Shown here piece after piece: positions 8,972-17,038 of a stretch of DNA of 64,000 bases. Below the pieces are notes generated by a model. It was not told the origin of the DNA. It was given only the letters and a program-made list of their open reading frames with translations, and ran no database searches. A program made the translations under genes and the position numbers. Every line of letters starts with the position of its first letter. The stretch's first letter is position 1. The stretch comes from Pseudomonadota bacterium. GTDB lineage: Bacteria > Pseudomonadota > Gammaproteobacteria > Burkholderiales > Burkholderiaceae_E. The stretch lies in contig JAEWGX010000041.1 of the NCBI GenBank assembly GCA_023388075.1, positions 62,001-126,000 on the forward strand. The letters run 5' to 3'.

Positions 8972-10150
8972 ATGAAAGCCCCCGTCGGGTCCGCGCGACG
9001 CCGCTGGCTCCAGGCGGCGGCGATGGCCGCGGGCACGGCCGCTACGCCGCGCCTTGCCGCGGCCGTGCCCTATCCCGGCGAACCGCACCACCACCCAAGC
9101 GTCGACCCGGGGCGAGCCCTGCGGTTCCCGCGGGACTTCGGCGCGCATCCCGACTTCCGCACCGAGTGGTGGTACGTGACGGGTTGGCTCTCGCGGGAAC
9201 GACTGTCCACTTCGGCCACCCTGGACCGGCCCGGCGCGCAGGAGCTCGAGCGCGGCTTCCAGGTCACCTTCTTTCGCGTGCGAACCGCGCATCCTGCGGC
9301 CAACCCCAGCCGCTTCGCGCCGACGGAGCTGGTGTTCGCGCACGCGGCGCTGATGGATCCGGCCAACAAGGGGCCGATCCATGCCCAGCGCGCGGCGCGC
9401 CGCGGAAGCCCGGGCGTCGAATGCTCCGATCGCGACACCGACGTGCGCATCGGCGATTGGCGACTCGTGCGCGGCGCCGACGACCGCTATCACGCGGTCG
9501 TACGCGAAGCGACGTTCGGGCTGGACCTGCGGCTCGCGCCGCCCGGGTCCCCGGGCGAGCCGGCGGCTTCCCCCTGGCTGCAGGGTGACGCGGGGTTCTC
9601 GCGCAAGGGCCCGCAACCGCACCAGGCAAGCCGCTACTACAGCCGGCCGCAGCTGCAGGTCACCGGTACCGCGGATGGAAGGCCGACCCGGGGCGTCGCC
9701 TGGTTCGACCACGAGTGGTCCACCACCGTGCTGGACCCGGCGGCCGCGGGCTGGGACTGGACCGGCATCAACTTCCACGACGGCAGCGCGCTGGTGGCCT
9801 TCCGCATCCGACCCCGCGAGGGAGGCGAGGCGGCGGCCCCCCTCTGGCGCTACTGCGCCCTGAGGGATGCCGATGGTCGCTCGCGAATCATCGAGGACGT
9901 GCGGTTCGAGCCGCTGCGTCACTGGCAATCGCCGCGCAGCGGTGCCCGCTACCCGGTGGCGCTGCGCATCGACCTGCCCGGGCGCAGCCTGCGGTTGCAA
10001 CCGCTGATGGACGACCAGGAGCTCGACGGACGCGGATCCACCGGCACCATCTACTGGGAAGGCGCGGTACGGGTGAGCGAGGCCGATGGCCGCGAGAGCG
10101 GCCTCGGCTACCTGGAGCTGACCGGGTACCGCGACCCGATCAGGCTGTGA
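8972..10150 (+). CDS. Exported lipocalin-like AttH/CrtC-superfamily protein
   Basis: A 392-residue protein with an N-terminal export signal (SARRRWLQAAAMAAGTAATP, Tat-like). The body shows landmarks of the AttH/carotenoid-1,2-hydratase superfamily: EWWYVTGWL near the start, FQVTFFR, WFDHEWST in the middle and TGTIYWEGAV near the end. Members have paired lipocalin-like barrels. A few hydrate carotenoids, and most, including AttH, have no proven reaction. The gene starts on the base after the permease stop, so it is the last member of a thioredoxin-ATPase-permease-AttH operon. I infer it binds or modifies a hydrophobic molecule handled by the transporter. Confidence 0.85.
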   Translation: MKAPVGSARRRWLQAAAMAAGTAATPRLAAAVPYPGEPHHHPSVDPGRALRFPRDFGAHPDFRTEWWYVTGWLSRERLSTSATLDRPGAQELERGFQVTFFRVRTAHPAANPSRFAPTELVFAHAALMDPANKGPIHAQRAARRGSPGVECSDRDTDVRIGDWRLVRGADDRYHAVVREATFGLDLRLAPPGSPGEPAASPWLQGDAGFSRKGPQPHQASRYYSRPQLQVTGTADGRPTRGVAWFDHEWSTTVLDPAAAGWDWTGINFHDGSALVAFRIRPREGGEAAAPLWRYCALRDADGRSRIIEDVRFEPLRHWQSPRSGARYPVALRIDLPGRSLRLQPLMDDQELDGRGSTGTIYWEGAVRVSEADGRESGLGYLELTGYRDPIRL

Positions 10151-10172
10151 CCGCCCGGCGGACCGGAGCGGC

Positions 10173-10493
10173 TCAGCGGGCCTGCGCCGGGCGGCCGCCG
10201 AAGCGACCGAGCACCCGATCGGCGCGCTCCGCGGCGCGCGAGAACACCCCGGCCGGCAGCTTGCGGGCAAGATACGGAATGCCCATCATCAGGAGCGCCA
10301 CGTCATCCGCCCAGCCGAAGAGCAGCGCGAAGTCCGGGAGGATGTCGATCGGGCTGACCAGGTAGAGCAGCATCAGCAGCGACGCGAGCTTGATGCCGCG
10401 CGGCGTCTCGGCGTCCCGCAGGGCGTACCAGAGGATGAGCGCCTCCCGCCGCGTGGCGACGAACAGACGGCGAAGGCGTAGCAACCAGAGCAT
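10173..10493 (-). CDS. DUF1232 (YkvA-type) small membrane protein
   Basis: A 106-residue protein with the DUF1232 core YLVSPIDILPD inside a hydrophobic hairpin (SLLMLLYLVSPIDILPDFAL) and a following segment DDVALLMMGIPYL. The N-terminus is Arg-rich and the C-terminus polar. Function is unknown for the family. It lies 36 bases downstream of gspF on the same strand and may be read from the T2SS transcript, though nothing in the sequence ties it to secretion. It converges with the AttH-like gene, with 22 bases between the stops. Confidence 0.8.
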   Translation of the reverse strand: MLWLLRLRRLFVATRREALILWYALRDAETPRGIKLASLLMLLYLVSPIDILPDFALLFGWADDVALLMMGIPYLARKLPAGVFSRAAERADRVLGRFGGRPAQAR

Positions 10494-10529
10494 GTGGATT
10501 TCTCCTCGGGGAGCCGCCCAGCCGCGAGC

Positions 10530-11738
10530 CTATTTCACGAGCTGGTTGATCTCGATGATCGGCAACAGTACCGCAAGCACGATCATGAGGACGATCCCGC
10601 CCATAATCAAGATGAGGATAGGCTCGAGCAGGGTCGTGAGCGTGAGCGTGCGCCGCTCCACCTCCTGGGACATCGTCTGCGCGGCGCGCTCCAGCATCTC
10701 CGCGAGCTCGCCCGTGGCCTCGCCGCTTGCGATCATGTGGATCAGCATCGGCGGAAACTGCTTGCCCGCGCCCAGCGCCCGCGACAGCGGCACGCCCTCC
10801 CGGACCCGGGCCAGGGCATCCATCACGTTCGCCTTGAGCGCCTCGTTGCCGAGGGTGGCCGCGCCGGCCTCGAGCGCCCGCACCAGCGGCACGCCGCTGC
10901 CGGTCAGGATACCGAGCGTCGAGGCGAAGCGCGCGGTGTTGATGCCGCGGATCAGGCGCCCGAAGAGCGGCAGGCCGAGCAGCCACCGGTGGAAGGCGAG
11001 CCGGGCCGTCGGCGCCTTGAGCGTCTGGCGAAAGGCAAGACCCGCGACCGCGGCCACCGCCGCCACCACCCAGCCGTAGACCCGGATGAAATCCGACACC
11101 TTGATCAGGATGACCGTGAGCATCGGAAGCTGCTGCCGGGTCTGGTTGAACACGCCGACCACCTGCGGCACCACGTAGGTGAGCAGCGCCACGATCACCG
11201 CGAGCGCGACCAGCGTCACGATGGCCGGATAGGTGAAGGCCATCTTCACCTTGGAGACCAGCGTGGTCCGCGACTCGACATAGTCCGCGAGCTTCGCCAT
11301 CACCCGCGCGAGGTCTCCGGAGTGCTCGCCGGCGCCGACGAGGGCGCGATAGGTCTCCGGGAAATCGCGCGGATACTTCGCCATCGCCTGCGAGAGCGTC
11401 TGCCCGCCGACCACGTCGCTGCGCACCGCTGCGAAGCGCTCGCGCACCCGCGCGGATTCGGCCTGCTCCACCACCGCATTCAGCGCCCGCTCGAGCGGCA
11501 GCCTGGCGGAGAGCAGGCTGGAAAGCTGGCGGGTGCAGACCGCGAGGTCGGAATCGCGCAGGCGCCCGCCGATGACGATGCTGCCGGCGCCCTGCCGGCT
11601 CTCGAGCGTCTCCACCTCGAGCGGGGTCAGCCCCCGCTCGCGGATCATCGCGCGCGCCTGGCGTGGCGAGTCCGCATCGAGGATGCCGCGCTCGAACTTG
11701 CCGCTGGGGTGCGCTGCCTGGAAGCGGTAGGCCGGCAT
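10530..11738 (-). CDS. gspF: Type II secretion inner-membrane platform protein GspF
   Basis: A 402-residue polytopic platform protein of the T2SS. The start MPAYRFQAAHPSGKFERG and the two repeated cytoplasmic domains are typical, with helices near residues 170-190, 220-240 and at the C-terminus. Repeat motifs include LARVMAKLADYVESR and the second-copy GELAEMLERAAQTMSQEVE. It is the last gsp gene of the minus-strand run and follows gspE by 78 bases, a gap that contains a hairpin. The length matches the family. Confidence 0.95.
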   Translation of the reverse strand: MPAYRFQAAHPSGKFERGILDADSPRQARAMIRERGLTPLEVETLESRQGAGSIVIGGRLRDSDLAVCTRQLSSLLSARLPLERALNAVVEQAESARVRERFAAVRSDVVGGQTLSQAMAKYPRDFPETYRALVGAGEHSGDLARVMAKLADYVESRTTLVSKVKMAFTYPAIVTLVALAVIVALLTYVVPQVVGVFNQTRQQLPMLTVILIKVSDFIRVYGWVVAAVAAVAGLAFRQTLKAPTARLAFHRWLLGLPLFGRLIRGINTARFASTLGILTGSGVPLVRALEAGAATLGNEALKANVMDALARVREGVPLSRALGAGKQFPPMLIHMIASGEATGELAEMLERAAQTMSQEVERRTLTLTTLLEPILILIMGGIVLMIVLAVLLPIIEINQLVK

Positions 11739-11786
11739 GCTAGTTGCGGCCGGCCGCTGCCGGCGCCCCCCATTTCAAGGGTGGAA

Positions 11787-11799
11787 GGGCCGAAGGCCC
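11787..11799 (-). other. Small GC hairpin between gspE and gspF
   Basis: In the 78-base gspE-gspF gap there is a perfect 5-bp GC stem with a 3-base loop, GGGCCTTCGGCCC on the minus strand. It is flanked by a C-run and a G-run (about 11765-11771 and 11802-11807) that could pair as an outer stem. There is no T-tract, so it is not a convincing terminator. It may influence mRNA stability or the gspE:gspF expression ratio. Confidence 0.35.
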
Positions 11800-11816
11800 A
11801 AGGGGGGTTGGTTCCA

Positions 11817-13256
11817 TCAGTCGCGGGTCACGCGGATGACTTCGTCCAGCGACGTCACGCCCGCCTGGACCCAGCGCTGGCCGTCGTCGCGCATCGAGCG
11901 GAAGCCGTTGCGGCGCGCGGCCTCTCGCATCTCCTCTTCCGTGGCGCTGCGGTGGATGAGGCCCCGGAACTCGTCGTCCACCGTCACCATCTCGTAGATG
12001 CCGGTGCGGCCCTGGAAGCCGGTCTTGTTGCAGGCGAGGCAGCCCACCGCGCGCCAGCCCTTCGTGACCGGGTCCGGCTGGCGGCACTGCGGGCAGAGCT
12101 TGCGCACCAGGCGCTGCGCGACGATGCCGATCAGGCTGGAAGACAGGAGGAACGGCTCGATGCCCATGTCGATCAGCCGCGTGACCGCCGAGACCGAGTC
12201 GTTGGTGTGCAGGGTGGCGAGCACGAGGTGGCCGGTGAGCGAGGCCTGCACCGCGATCTGCGCGGTCTCCAGGTCCCGGATCTCGCCGATCATGACCACG
12301 TCCGGATCCTGGCGCAGTATCGAGCGCAGCGCCTTGGCGAAGGTCATGTCGATGCGCGCGTTGACCTGGGTCTGGCCGATGCCGTCGAGGTCGTACTCGA
12401 TCGGATCCTCCACCGTGAGGATGTTGGTGGTGCTGGAGTCCAGCCGGGACAACGCGGCGTAGAGCGTGGTGGTCTTGCCCGAACCGGTGGGCCCGGTCAC
12501 CAGCACGATGCCGTGCGGCTGCGCGATCAGCCGGTCGAAGCCGGTGAGCGAATCCGTTGCCATGCCCAGCTTGGCGAGGTCGAGCCGGCCGGCTTCCTTG
12601 TCGAGCAGGCGCAGCACCGCGCGCTCGCCGTGACCGGTGGGCAGCGTCGATACCCGCACGTCCATCGGCCGGCCGCCGATGCGCAGCGTGATGCGCCCGT
12701 CCTGCGGCAACCGCTTCTCCGCGATGTCGAGCTGCGCCATGATCTTGATGCGCGACACCAGCGCGGCATGCAGCTCACGCCGCGGCTTCACCACGTCGCG
12801 CAGCGTCCCGTCGACGCGAAAGCGGACGATGGAGTAGCTCTCGAACGGCTCGATGTGGATGTCGGAGGCGCCGTCGCGCGAGGCCTGGGTGAGCAGCGCG
12901 TTGATCATGCGGATGATCGGCGCGTCGTCCTCGGACTCCAGCAGGTCCTCGATCTTGGGAATGTCCTGCATCAGCCGGGAGAGGTCCACGTCGCCGCCCA
13001 CCTCGTCGACGACCGATGCGGCCGAGCCCTCCTGCTGGGCGTAGGCGCGCGAGATCGCCGCGGCCAGCTCCTTCGCGCCCTTGCGCACCGGCACCAGCCG
13101 GTACGGCAGCGTGCGCGAAAGCTCGGTCAGGGCGGTGAGCGGCGTCGACTCCCCGATCCACACCTCCATCGCATCGCCGCTCACACCCGAGATCAGCACC
13201 TGGTGCGTGCGCGCGAAGCCATACGGAACGTATCGGGACGGGGAGATGCTTGCCAT
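11817..13256 (-). CDS. gspE: Type II secretion ATPase GspE
   Basis: A 479-residue cytoplasmic hexameric ATPase that powers pseudopilus assembly. Visible landmarks are Walker A GPTGSGKTT, an Asp box around TVEDPIEYDLDGIGQTQVN, Walker B-type RQDPDVVMIGEIRD and a His box ATLHTND. It also has the zinc-binding CPQC...CLAC motif of this ATPase subgroup (near KLCPQCRQP and GCLACNKTG). An N1E-like domain precedes the catalytic core. The ATG at 13256 gives the expected length. It sits between gspD and gspF in the operon. Confidence 0.96.
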   Translation of the reverse strand: MASISPSRYVPYGFARTHQVLISGVSGDAMEVWIGESTPLTALTELSRTLPYRLVPVRKGAKELAAAISRAYAQQEGSAASVVDEVGGDVDLSRLMQDIPKIEDLLESEDDAPIIRMINALLTQASRDGASDIHIEPFESYSIVRFRVDGTLRDVVKPRRELHAALVSRIKIMAQLDIAEKRLPQDGRITLRIGGRPMDVRVSTLPTGHGERAVLRLLDKEAGRLDLAKLGMATDSLTGFDRLIAQPHGIVLVTGPTGSGKTTTLYAALSRLDSSTTNILTVEDPIEYDLDGIGQTQVNARIDMTFAKALRSILRQDPDVVMIGEIRDLETAQIAVQASLTGHLVLATLHTNDSVSAVTRLIDMGIEPFLLSSSLIGIVAQRLVRKLCPQCRQPDPVTKGWRAVGCLACNKTGFQGRTGIYEMVTVDDEFRGLIHRSATEEEMREAARRNGFRSMRDDGQRWVQAGVTSLDEVIRVTRD

Positions 13257-13321
13257 GGTCTGAAATGATATGCCGCCCGCGGGCCGGCGGACGGCCGCGG
13301 GCGTTGCGTCGGATGGGTTCC

Positions 13322-15673
13322 TCAGTACTCCCCGCCCGGCGGCAGGAAGCGCTGGGGTGTTCCCTCGCCGGCCGGGGCCGCGGGCGCGGCGGCGGGCGGC
13401 GTGGCGCCCGCGGGGGCACCGCCCCCGGTCGACGCCGCGGAAGCGCCGGGGATGTCCGGCCGCGGACTGGACAAGGAGTTGGGCGGCGGGGTCTGCGCCC
13501 GCGCGCGGCCGTCGAAGATCTCCCCCAGCCCGGGTGCGAGGCTCGGCGGCGTGCGCGGCGGCGTCGGCGCGCCGGGCGTCCCGGGGCGCGAGGGCAGGTC
13601 CTGCAGCGGCGGTACCTGATAGTTCGGCAGCGGGGGCAGGTCCGGCAACTGGGCCCCCTCGCTGCGCGAGCGGATGTAGTCGTACCGGTTGGCGGTCACG
13701 TCCCAGGCGGCCGAGGCGTCGCGGATGATGACCGGCCGCAGGAACACCAGCAGGTTGGTCTTGCGCCGGGAACGGCTGTCGTAGCGGAACAGCCGGCCCA
13801 GCACCGGGATGTCGCCCAGCAGCGGCACCTTGCTCACGTTGCCTTCCACTGTGTCCTGGATCAGGCCGCCCAGCACCACGATCTGGCCGTCGTCCACCAG
13901 GACGTTGGATTCGATCGCCCGCCGGTTGGTGATGAGGCCTGCCGACAGCGAAGCGTCCTGCACGCTGGAGACTTCCTGGAAGATCTGCATCTTCACCGCC
14001 CCGCCCTCGGAGACCTGGGGGCGTACCCGCAACGTGGTGCCCACGTCCTGCCGCTCGATCGTCTGGAACGGGCTCGTCAGGTTGCCGCCCGTCGCGGTGT
14101 ACTGGCCGGTGATGAAAGGCACGTTCTGGCCGATGATGATCCGGGCTTCCTCGTTGTCGAGCGTGAGCAGGTTGGGCGTGGCGCGGATGTTGCCGTCCAG
14201 CTCCGTCTCCAGCGCACGGGCCAGCACGCCGAGGTTGATCGCGTCCGTACCGAGGATGCTGACGCCGCTGCGGATCAGGCCGATGTTCAGGCCCTGGGCG
14301 ATGCTCCCGGTCGAGGCATCGATGATGTTGCGGCCGTCACCCGACAACGGCGGCAGGTTGGTGCCGCCGATGACGCTGCTGCGGCCGGACGACGAGGGGC
14401 TCAGGAACTGCCACTGGATGCCGAGCTCGGAGGCCTTCTCCGCGCTCACCTCGACGATGAGCGACTCGATGTAGACCTGCGCCCGGCGCGAGTCCAGCTT
14501 GTCGACCACCGCGCGGATGTTGCGGTAGACCGGCTCCGGCGCCGTGATGATGAGCGAGTTGGTCGACGGGTCCGCCGCGATCACCGCGCCGCCGGCGACC
14601 ACGGTGACCGGCCCCTGCGCCGCCTCGCTCGTCTGCAACGGCTGCTGCTGCTGGGTCATCCCCGGCTGCGAGCCACCCATGGGCTGCTGGTTGGAGCCGC
14701 CGAACAGCGTGTTCTGCGGATTGGGGTTGCGCGAGGGCGACATGGAGGAGCCGCCAGCCGACTGGTCGCCCGACAACACCGCGCGCAGCACCTCCACCAG
14801 CTTCACCGCCTCGGCGTTGCGCAGGTAGACGACCCGCATGTTGGCCTGTTCGCCGCTTGCGGGCCGGTCCAGTTGTTCGATCAGCGAACGGGCAAGCTGC
14901 ATCTTCGCCACGCTGTTCGTGCGCAGCAGGACCGAGTTGGTGCGCGGGTCGGCCATGACGGTCACGCGCTGCCCCGGATCCACCGCGGCGCCCGGCTGGT
15001 TGCCGCCACGCGCGGTATCGTCGAGCAGCCGCGAGACCGCCACCGCGACGTCGGTGGCGATCGAGTTCTTGATCGGCACCACCTCGACCGGGTTGCCGGT
15101 GCGCGGGTTGTCCAGGTTGGCGATGATGCGCGCCAGCCGGTTGATGTTCGCGGCGTAGTCCGTGATGATCAGCGAGTTGTTGTTCGGGAACGCGGTGATC
15201 GTGTTGTTGGGCGAAACCAGCGGCCGCAGGATCGGGATCATGTTGGTCGCCGATTCGTGGTTCAGCTGGAAGATCTGCGTGACGATCTCGTCGCCCCGCC
15301 GATCCAGCACCCGGCCGGTTTCCACCGGGCCGGACTGCAGCTTGGCGTCCGCCTCGGGCACCACCTTGACCAGGTTCCCGATGTCGACGATCGCGAAGCC
15401 CTGCTGGCGAAGGACGGTCTTGAGCAGCGTGTACGCCAGGTCCTTGTTGACCGGCCGCGGCGTCTCGAGCGAGATCTTGCCGCGCACCCGCGGGTCGATG
15501 ACGAACGTCTTGTTCAGCAGGTGGCCGAATGCGCCCACCACCGAATCGATGTCCGCGTCCTTGAAGTTGAGCGTGATCGTCTCTTCCGACTGCGATTGGG
15601 CGACCGGAATCACCGCCGTCAGCGTCGAAAGGATAATCAAGCACTTGGCGAGTGATTTTAAGAATCGGCGCAA
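13322..15673 (-). CDS. gspD: Type II secretion outer-membrane secretin GspD
   Basis: A 783-residue secretin. It has a signal peptide (FLKSLAKCLIILSTLTAVIP) and an N0 domain (ETITLNFKDADIDSVV). N1-N3 repeats follow, including SLIITDYAANINRL and TNSVLLRTNSVAKMQ, and then the secretin barrel with NVPFITGQ and VPLLGDIPVLGRLF. The C-terminal tail of about 120 residues is Pro/Ala-rich. The start is TTG at 15671-15673, supported by AGGAG at the end of gspN about eight bases upstream, and the gspN stop lies two bases away. A Gln/Met/Gly-rich low-complexity loop (TQQQQPLQTSEAA region) interrupts N3. Confidence 0.95.
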   Translation of the reverse strand: MRRFLKSLAKCLIILSTLTAVIPVAQSQSEETITLNFKDADIDSVVGAFGHLLNKTFVIDPRVRGKISLETPRPVNKDLAYTLLKTVLRQQGFAIVDIGNLVKVVPEADAKLQSGPVETGRVLDRRGDEIVTQIFQLNHESATNMIPILRPLVSPNNTITAFPNNNSLIITDYAANINRLARIIANLDNPRTGNPVEVVPIKNSIATDVAVAVSRLLDDTARGGNQPGAAVDPGQRVTVMADPRTNSVLLRTNSVAKMQLARSLIEQLDRPASGEQANMRVVYLRNAEAVKLVEVLRAVLSGDQSAGGSSMSPSRNPNPQNTLFGGSNQQPMGGSQPGMTQQQQPLQTSEAAQGPVTVVAGGAVIAADPSTNSLIITAPEPVYRNIRAVVDKLDSRRAQVYIESLIVEVSAEKASELGIQWQFLSPSSSGRSSVIGGTNLPPLSGDGRNIIDASTGSIAQGLNIGLIRSGVSILGTDAINLGVLARALETELDGNIRATPNLLTLDNEEARIIIGQNVPFITGQYTATGGNLTSPFQTIERQDVGTTLRVRPQVSEGGAVKMQIFQEVSSVQDASLSAGLITNRRAIESNVLVDDGQIVVLGGLIQDTVEGNVSKVPLLGDIPVLGRLFRYDSRSRRKTNLLVFLRPVIIRDASAAWDVTANRYDYIRSRSEGAQLPDLPPLPNYQVPPLQDLPSRPGTPGAPTPPRTPPSLAPGLGEIFDGRARAQTPPPNSLSSPRPDIPGASAASTGGGAPAGATPPAAAPAAPAGEGTPQRFLPPGGEY

Positions 15674-15675
15674 AA

Positions 15676-16518
15676 CTACGCTCCTATCCTGATCATTGTA
15701 CGCGCTCCCTCACGGCGGCCGAGCAACCCGAGCAGGGATTGCAACCGCACCCGCTCGGCTTCGTCCGCCTGCGCGTAGGCCGTGAAGCGCAAACCGGCCT
15801 GGGGCGTCCAGGTTCCGTCCCCGGACAGACGCAGCGGCCCCTCGATCGAGCTCATCCGGATCCTGGATGATGCGCCGGTTCCATCGATGGCGATGCGGTA
15901 GGCACCCAACGGCCTGACAGGCGTCAGCGCCGAGGCGACGTCTCGCAATTCGAGTGTTGCCTGGCCGACGAATCGCCCTTGATCGATGACGAAAGGTTGC
16001 CATTGGACCGCGAGCGAGGCGGTCGGCCGGACGGTGGTCCACGGCGAACCGAGGCGTGCCAGGTTGACGCTGGGAAGCTGCAGCGAGCCGCCAGTGCCCT
16101 GCAACCGCCTGGCATTACCGGACAGCGTGACCGGCGTTGCCATGCTCTCGTGGCTCGCGTTCGCCTGCAGCCGCCCGACCAGCAGCGGCAGCGGCGAGAT
16201 CCGCCACTGGATGGTCCCGGGGATCACCACCCCGGCCAGCGAGTCGACCGCCCGCCCGCGACGGTTGCCTCGTTCACCCTCGGTGGCGATGTCCACCAGC
16301 ACCACGCGGCCGCTGCCGCTCCAGATCGACCCGGCGGCGTCGGCGAGCCGGACCCGTCCGTCCGTGGCACGGGCAAGGCCCCAGTCGATCAGGGTGGCGG
16401 GCGCGGTCGCGAGCACGGTGGCGAGCGTTACCAGCACGCCAAGCAGTGCGTACAGGAGAATGCGTCCCGGGCCCCAGACGCGCTCGCCGCCGCGCGGCCT
16501 GCGGCCCCTAGCCGCCAC
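15676..16518 (-). CDS. gspN: Type II secretion protein GspN
   Basis: A 280-residue bitopic inner-membrane protein with a basic cytoplasmic tip, one helix (ILLYALLGVLVTLATVLATA) and a periplasmic region. That region carries the GspN-type GSIWSGSG motif and SPLPLLVGRLQAN. The start is GTG at 16516-16518, overlapping the gspM stop by 11 bases. Its own last codons supply the gspD Shine-Dalgarno. GspN is an accessory T2SS component found in some proteobacterial loci, often next to gspM as here. Its precise role is not established. Confidence 0.88.
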   Translation of the reverse strand: MAARGRRPRGGERVWGPGRILLYALLGVLVTLATVLATAPATLIDWGLARATDGRVRLADAAGSIWSGSGRVVLVDIATEGERGNRRGRAVDSLAGVVIPGTIQWRISPLPLLVGRLQANASHESMATPVTLSGNARRLQGTGGSLQLPSVNLARLGSPWTTVRPTASLAVQWQPFVIDQGRFVGQATLELRDVASALTPVRPLGAYRIAIDGTGASSRIRMSSIEGPLRLSGDGTWTPQAGLRFTAYAQADEAERVRLQSLLGLLGRREGARTMIRIGA

Positions 16519-17005
16519 GCCGGGGCACCTCGAGCGCGAGGCGGCCGCTGATCACGCCGGCCGCCTCGCGCGTGATGGCGAGATCCACCACGCGCATGCG
16601 GGTTTCGCGAACCGCCGCATCCAGCCAGTAGAGCCACCGTTCGAAATCGGCCTGGCGGAACCGGACCTCCACCATCTCGCCGTTGAGCTCGAGTTGCGCG
16701 ACCGAGCCCGACAGCCCGGCATCGGCGAGCGTTTCCTCGACCCGGGTGCGCAGCTGGCTCGCGCTCTCGACGCCTTGGCGCGGCGCGCTCGCGGCCTGCC
16801 GGGCCTCCTCGGCCAGCTGATCCATCTGGGCCAGGTCCGACCGCAGCGCGGGCAATTCGCGCGCGAGCTGGCGGCGGCCGTCCCACGCCGGCTCGAAGGC
16901 GACCAGCCAGGTGAAGACGACCAGCAGGAAGCCGCCGGCAAGGACGAGCATGCGGCGGTCACGCGGCGAGAGCGCGCTCCACTTGAGCAGCAGCGACTCG
17001 ATCAT
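16508..17005 (-). CDS. gspM: Type II secretion protein GspM
   Basis: A 165-residue bitopic protein. A short cytoplasmic start (MIESLLLKWSALSPRDRRML) leads into one helix (VLAGGFLLVVFTWLVAF), then a coiled-coil-prone stretch and a ferredoxin-like periplasmic domain ending near VISGRLALEV. GspM partners GspL in the inner-membrane platform. The ATG at 17003-17005 lies in one copy of a 20-base-period tandem duplication whose other copy ends gspL. The reading can be extended upstream, but only through gspL. Confidence 0.9.
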   Translation of the reverse strand: MIESLLLKWSALSPRDRRMLVLAGGFLLVVFTWLVAFEPAWDGRRQLARELPALRSDLAQMDQLAEEARQAASAPRQGVESASQLRTRVEETLADAGLSGSVAQLELNGEMVEVRFRQADFERWLYWLDAAVRETRMRVVDLAITREAAGVISGRLALEVPRRGG

Positions 17006-17038
17006 GCGCCCTGCACCGGGGTCATGCGCCCTGCACCG
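17002..17038 (-). repeat. Tandem duplication at the gspL/gspM junction
   Basis: A 17-base unit occurs twice with a 20-base period, at 17002-17018 and 17022-17038 (on the minus strand it ends in GCGCATGA). The upstream copy supplies the gspL stop and the downstream copy the gspM start. Each copy contains an ATGA. An original 4-base stop/start overlap therefore appears to have been duplicated and pulled apart. Confidence 0.9.

Noticed and set aside
6317..10270. A 1317-codon open reading on minus opposite the ABC permease and AttH-like genes
   Set aside because: High GC leaves stop-free antisense frames. The product is low-complexity Arg/Gly/His-rich with no domain, while the plus-strand genes show clear motifs.
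10494..13268. A 924-codon plus-strand reading opposite gspF and gspE
   Set aside because: It is antisense to well-conserved T2SS genes and its product has shadow-type composition.
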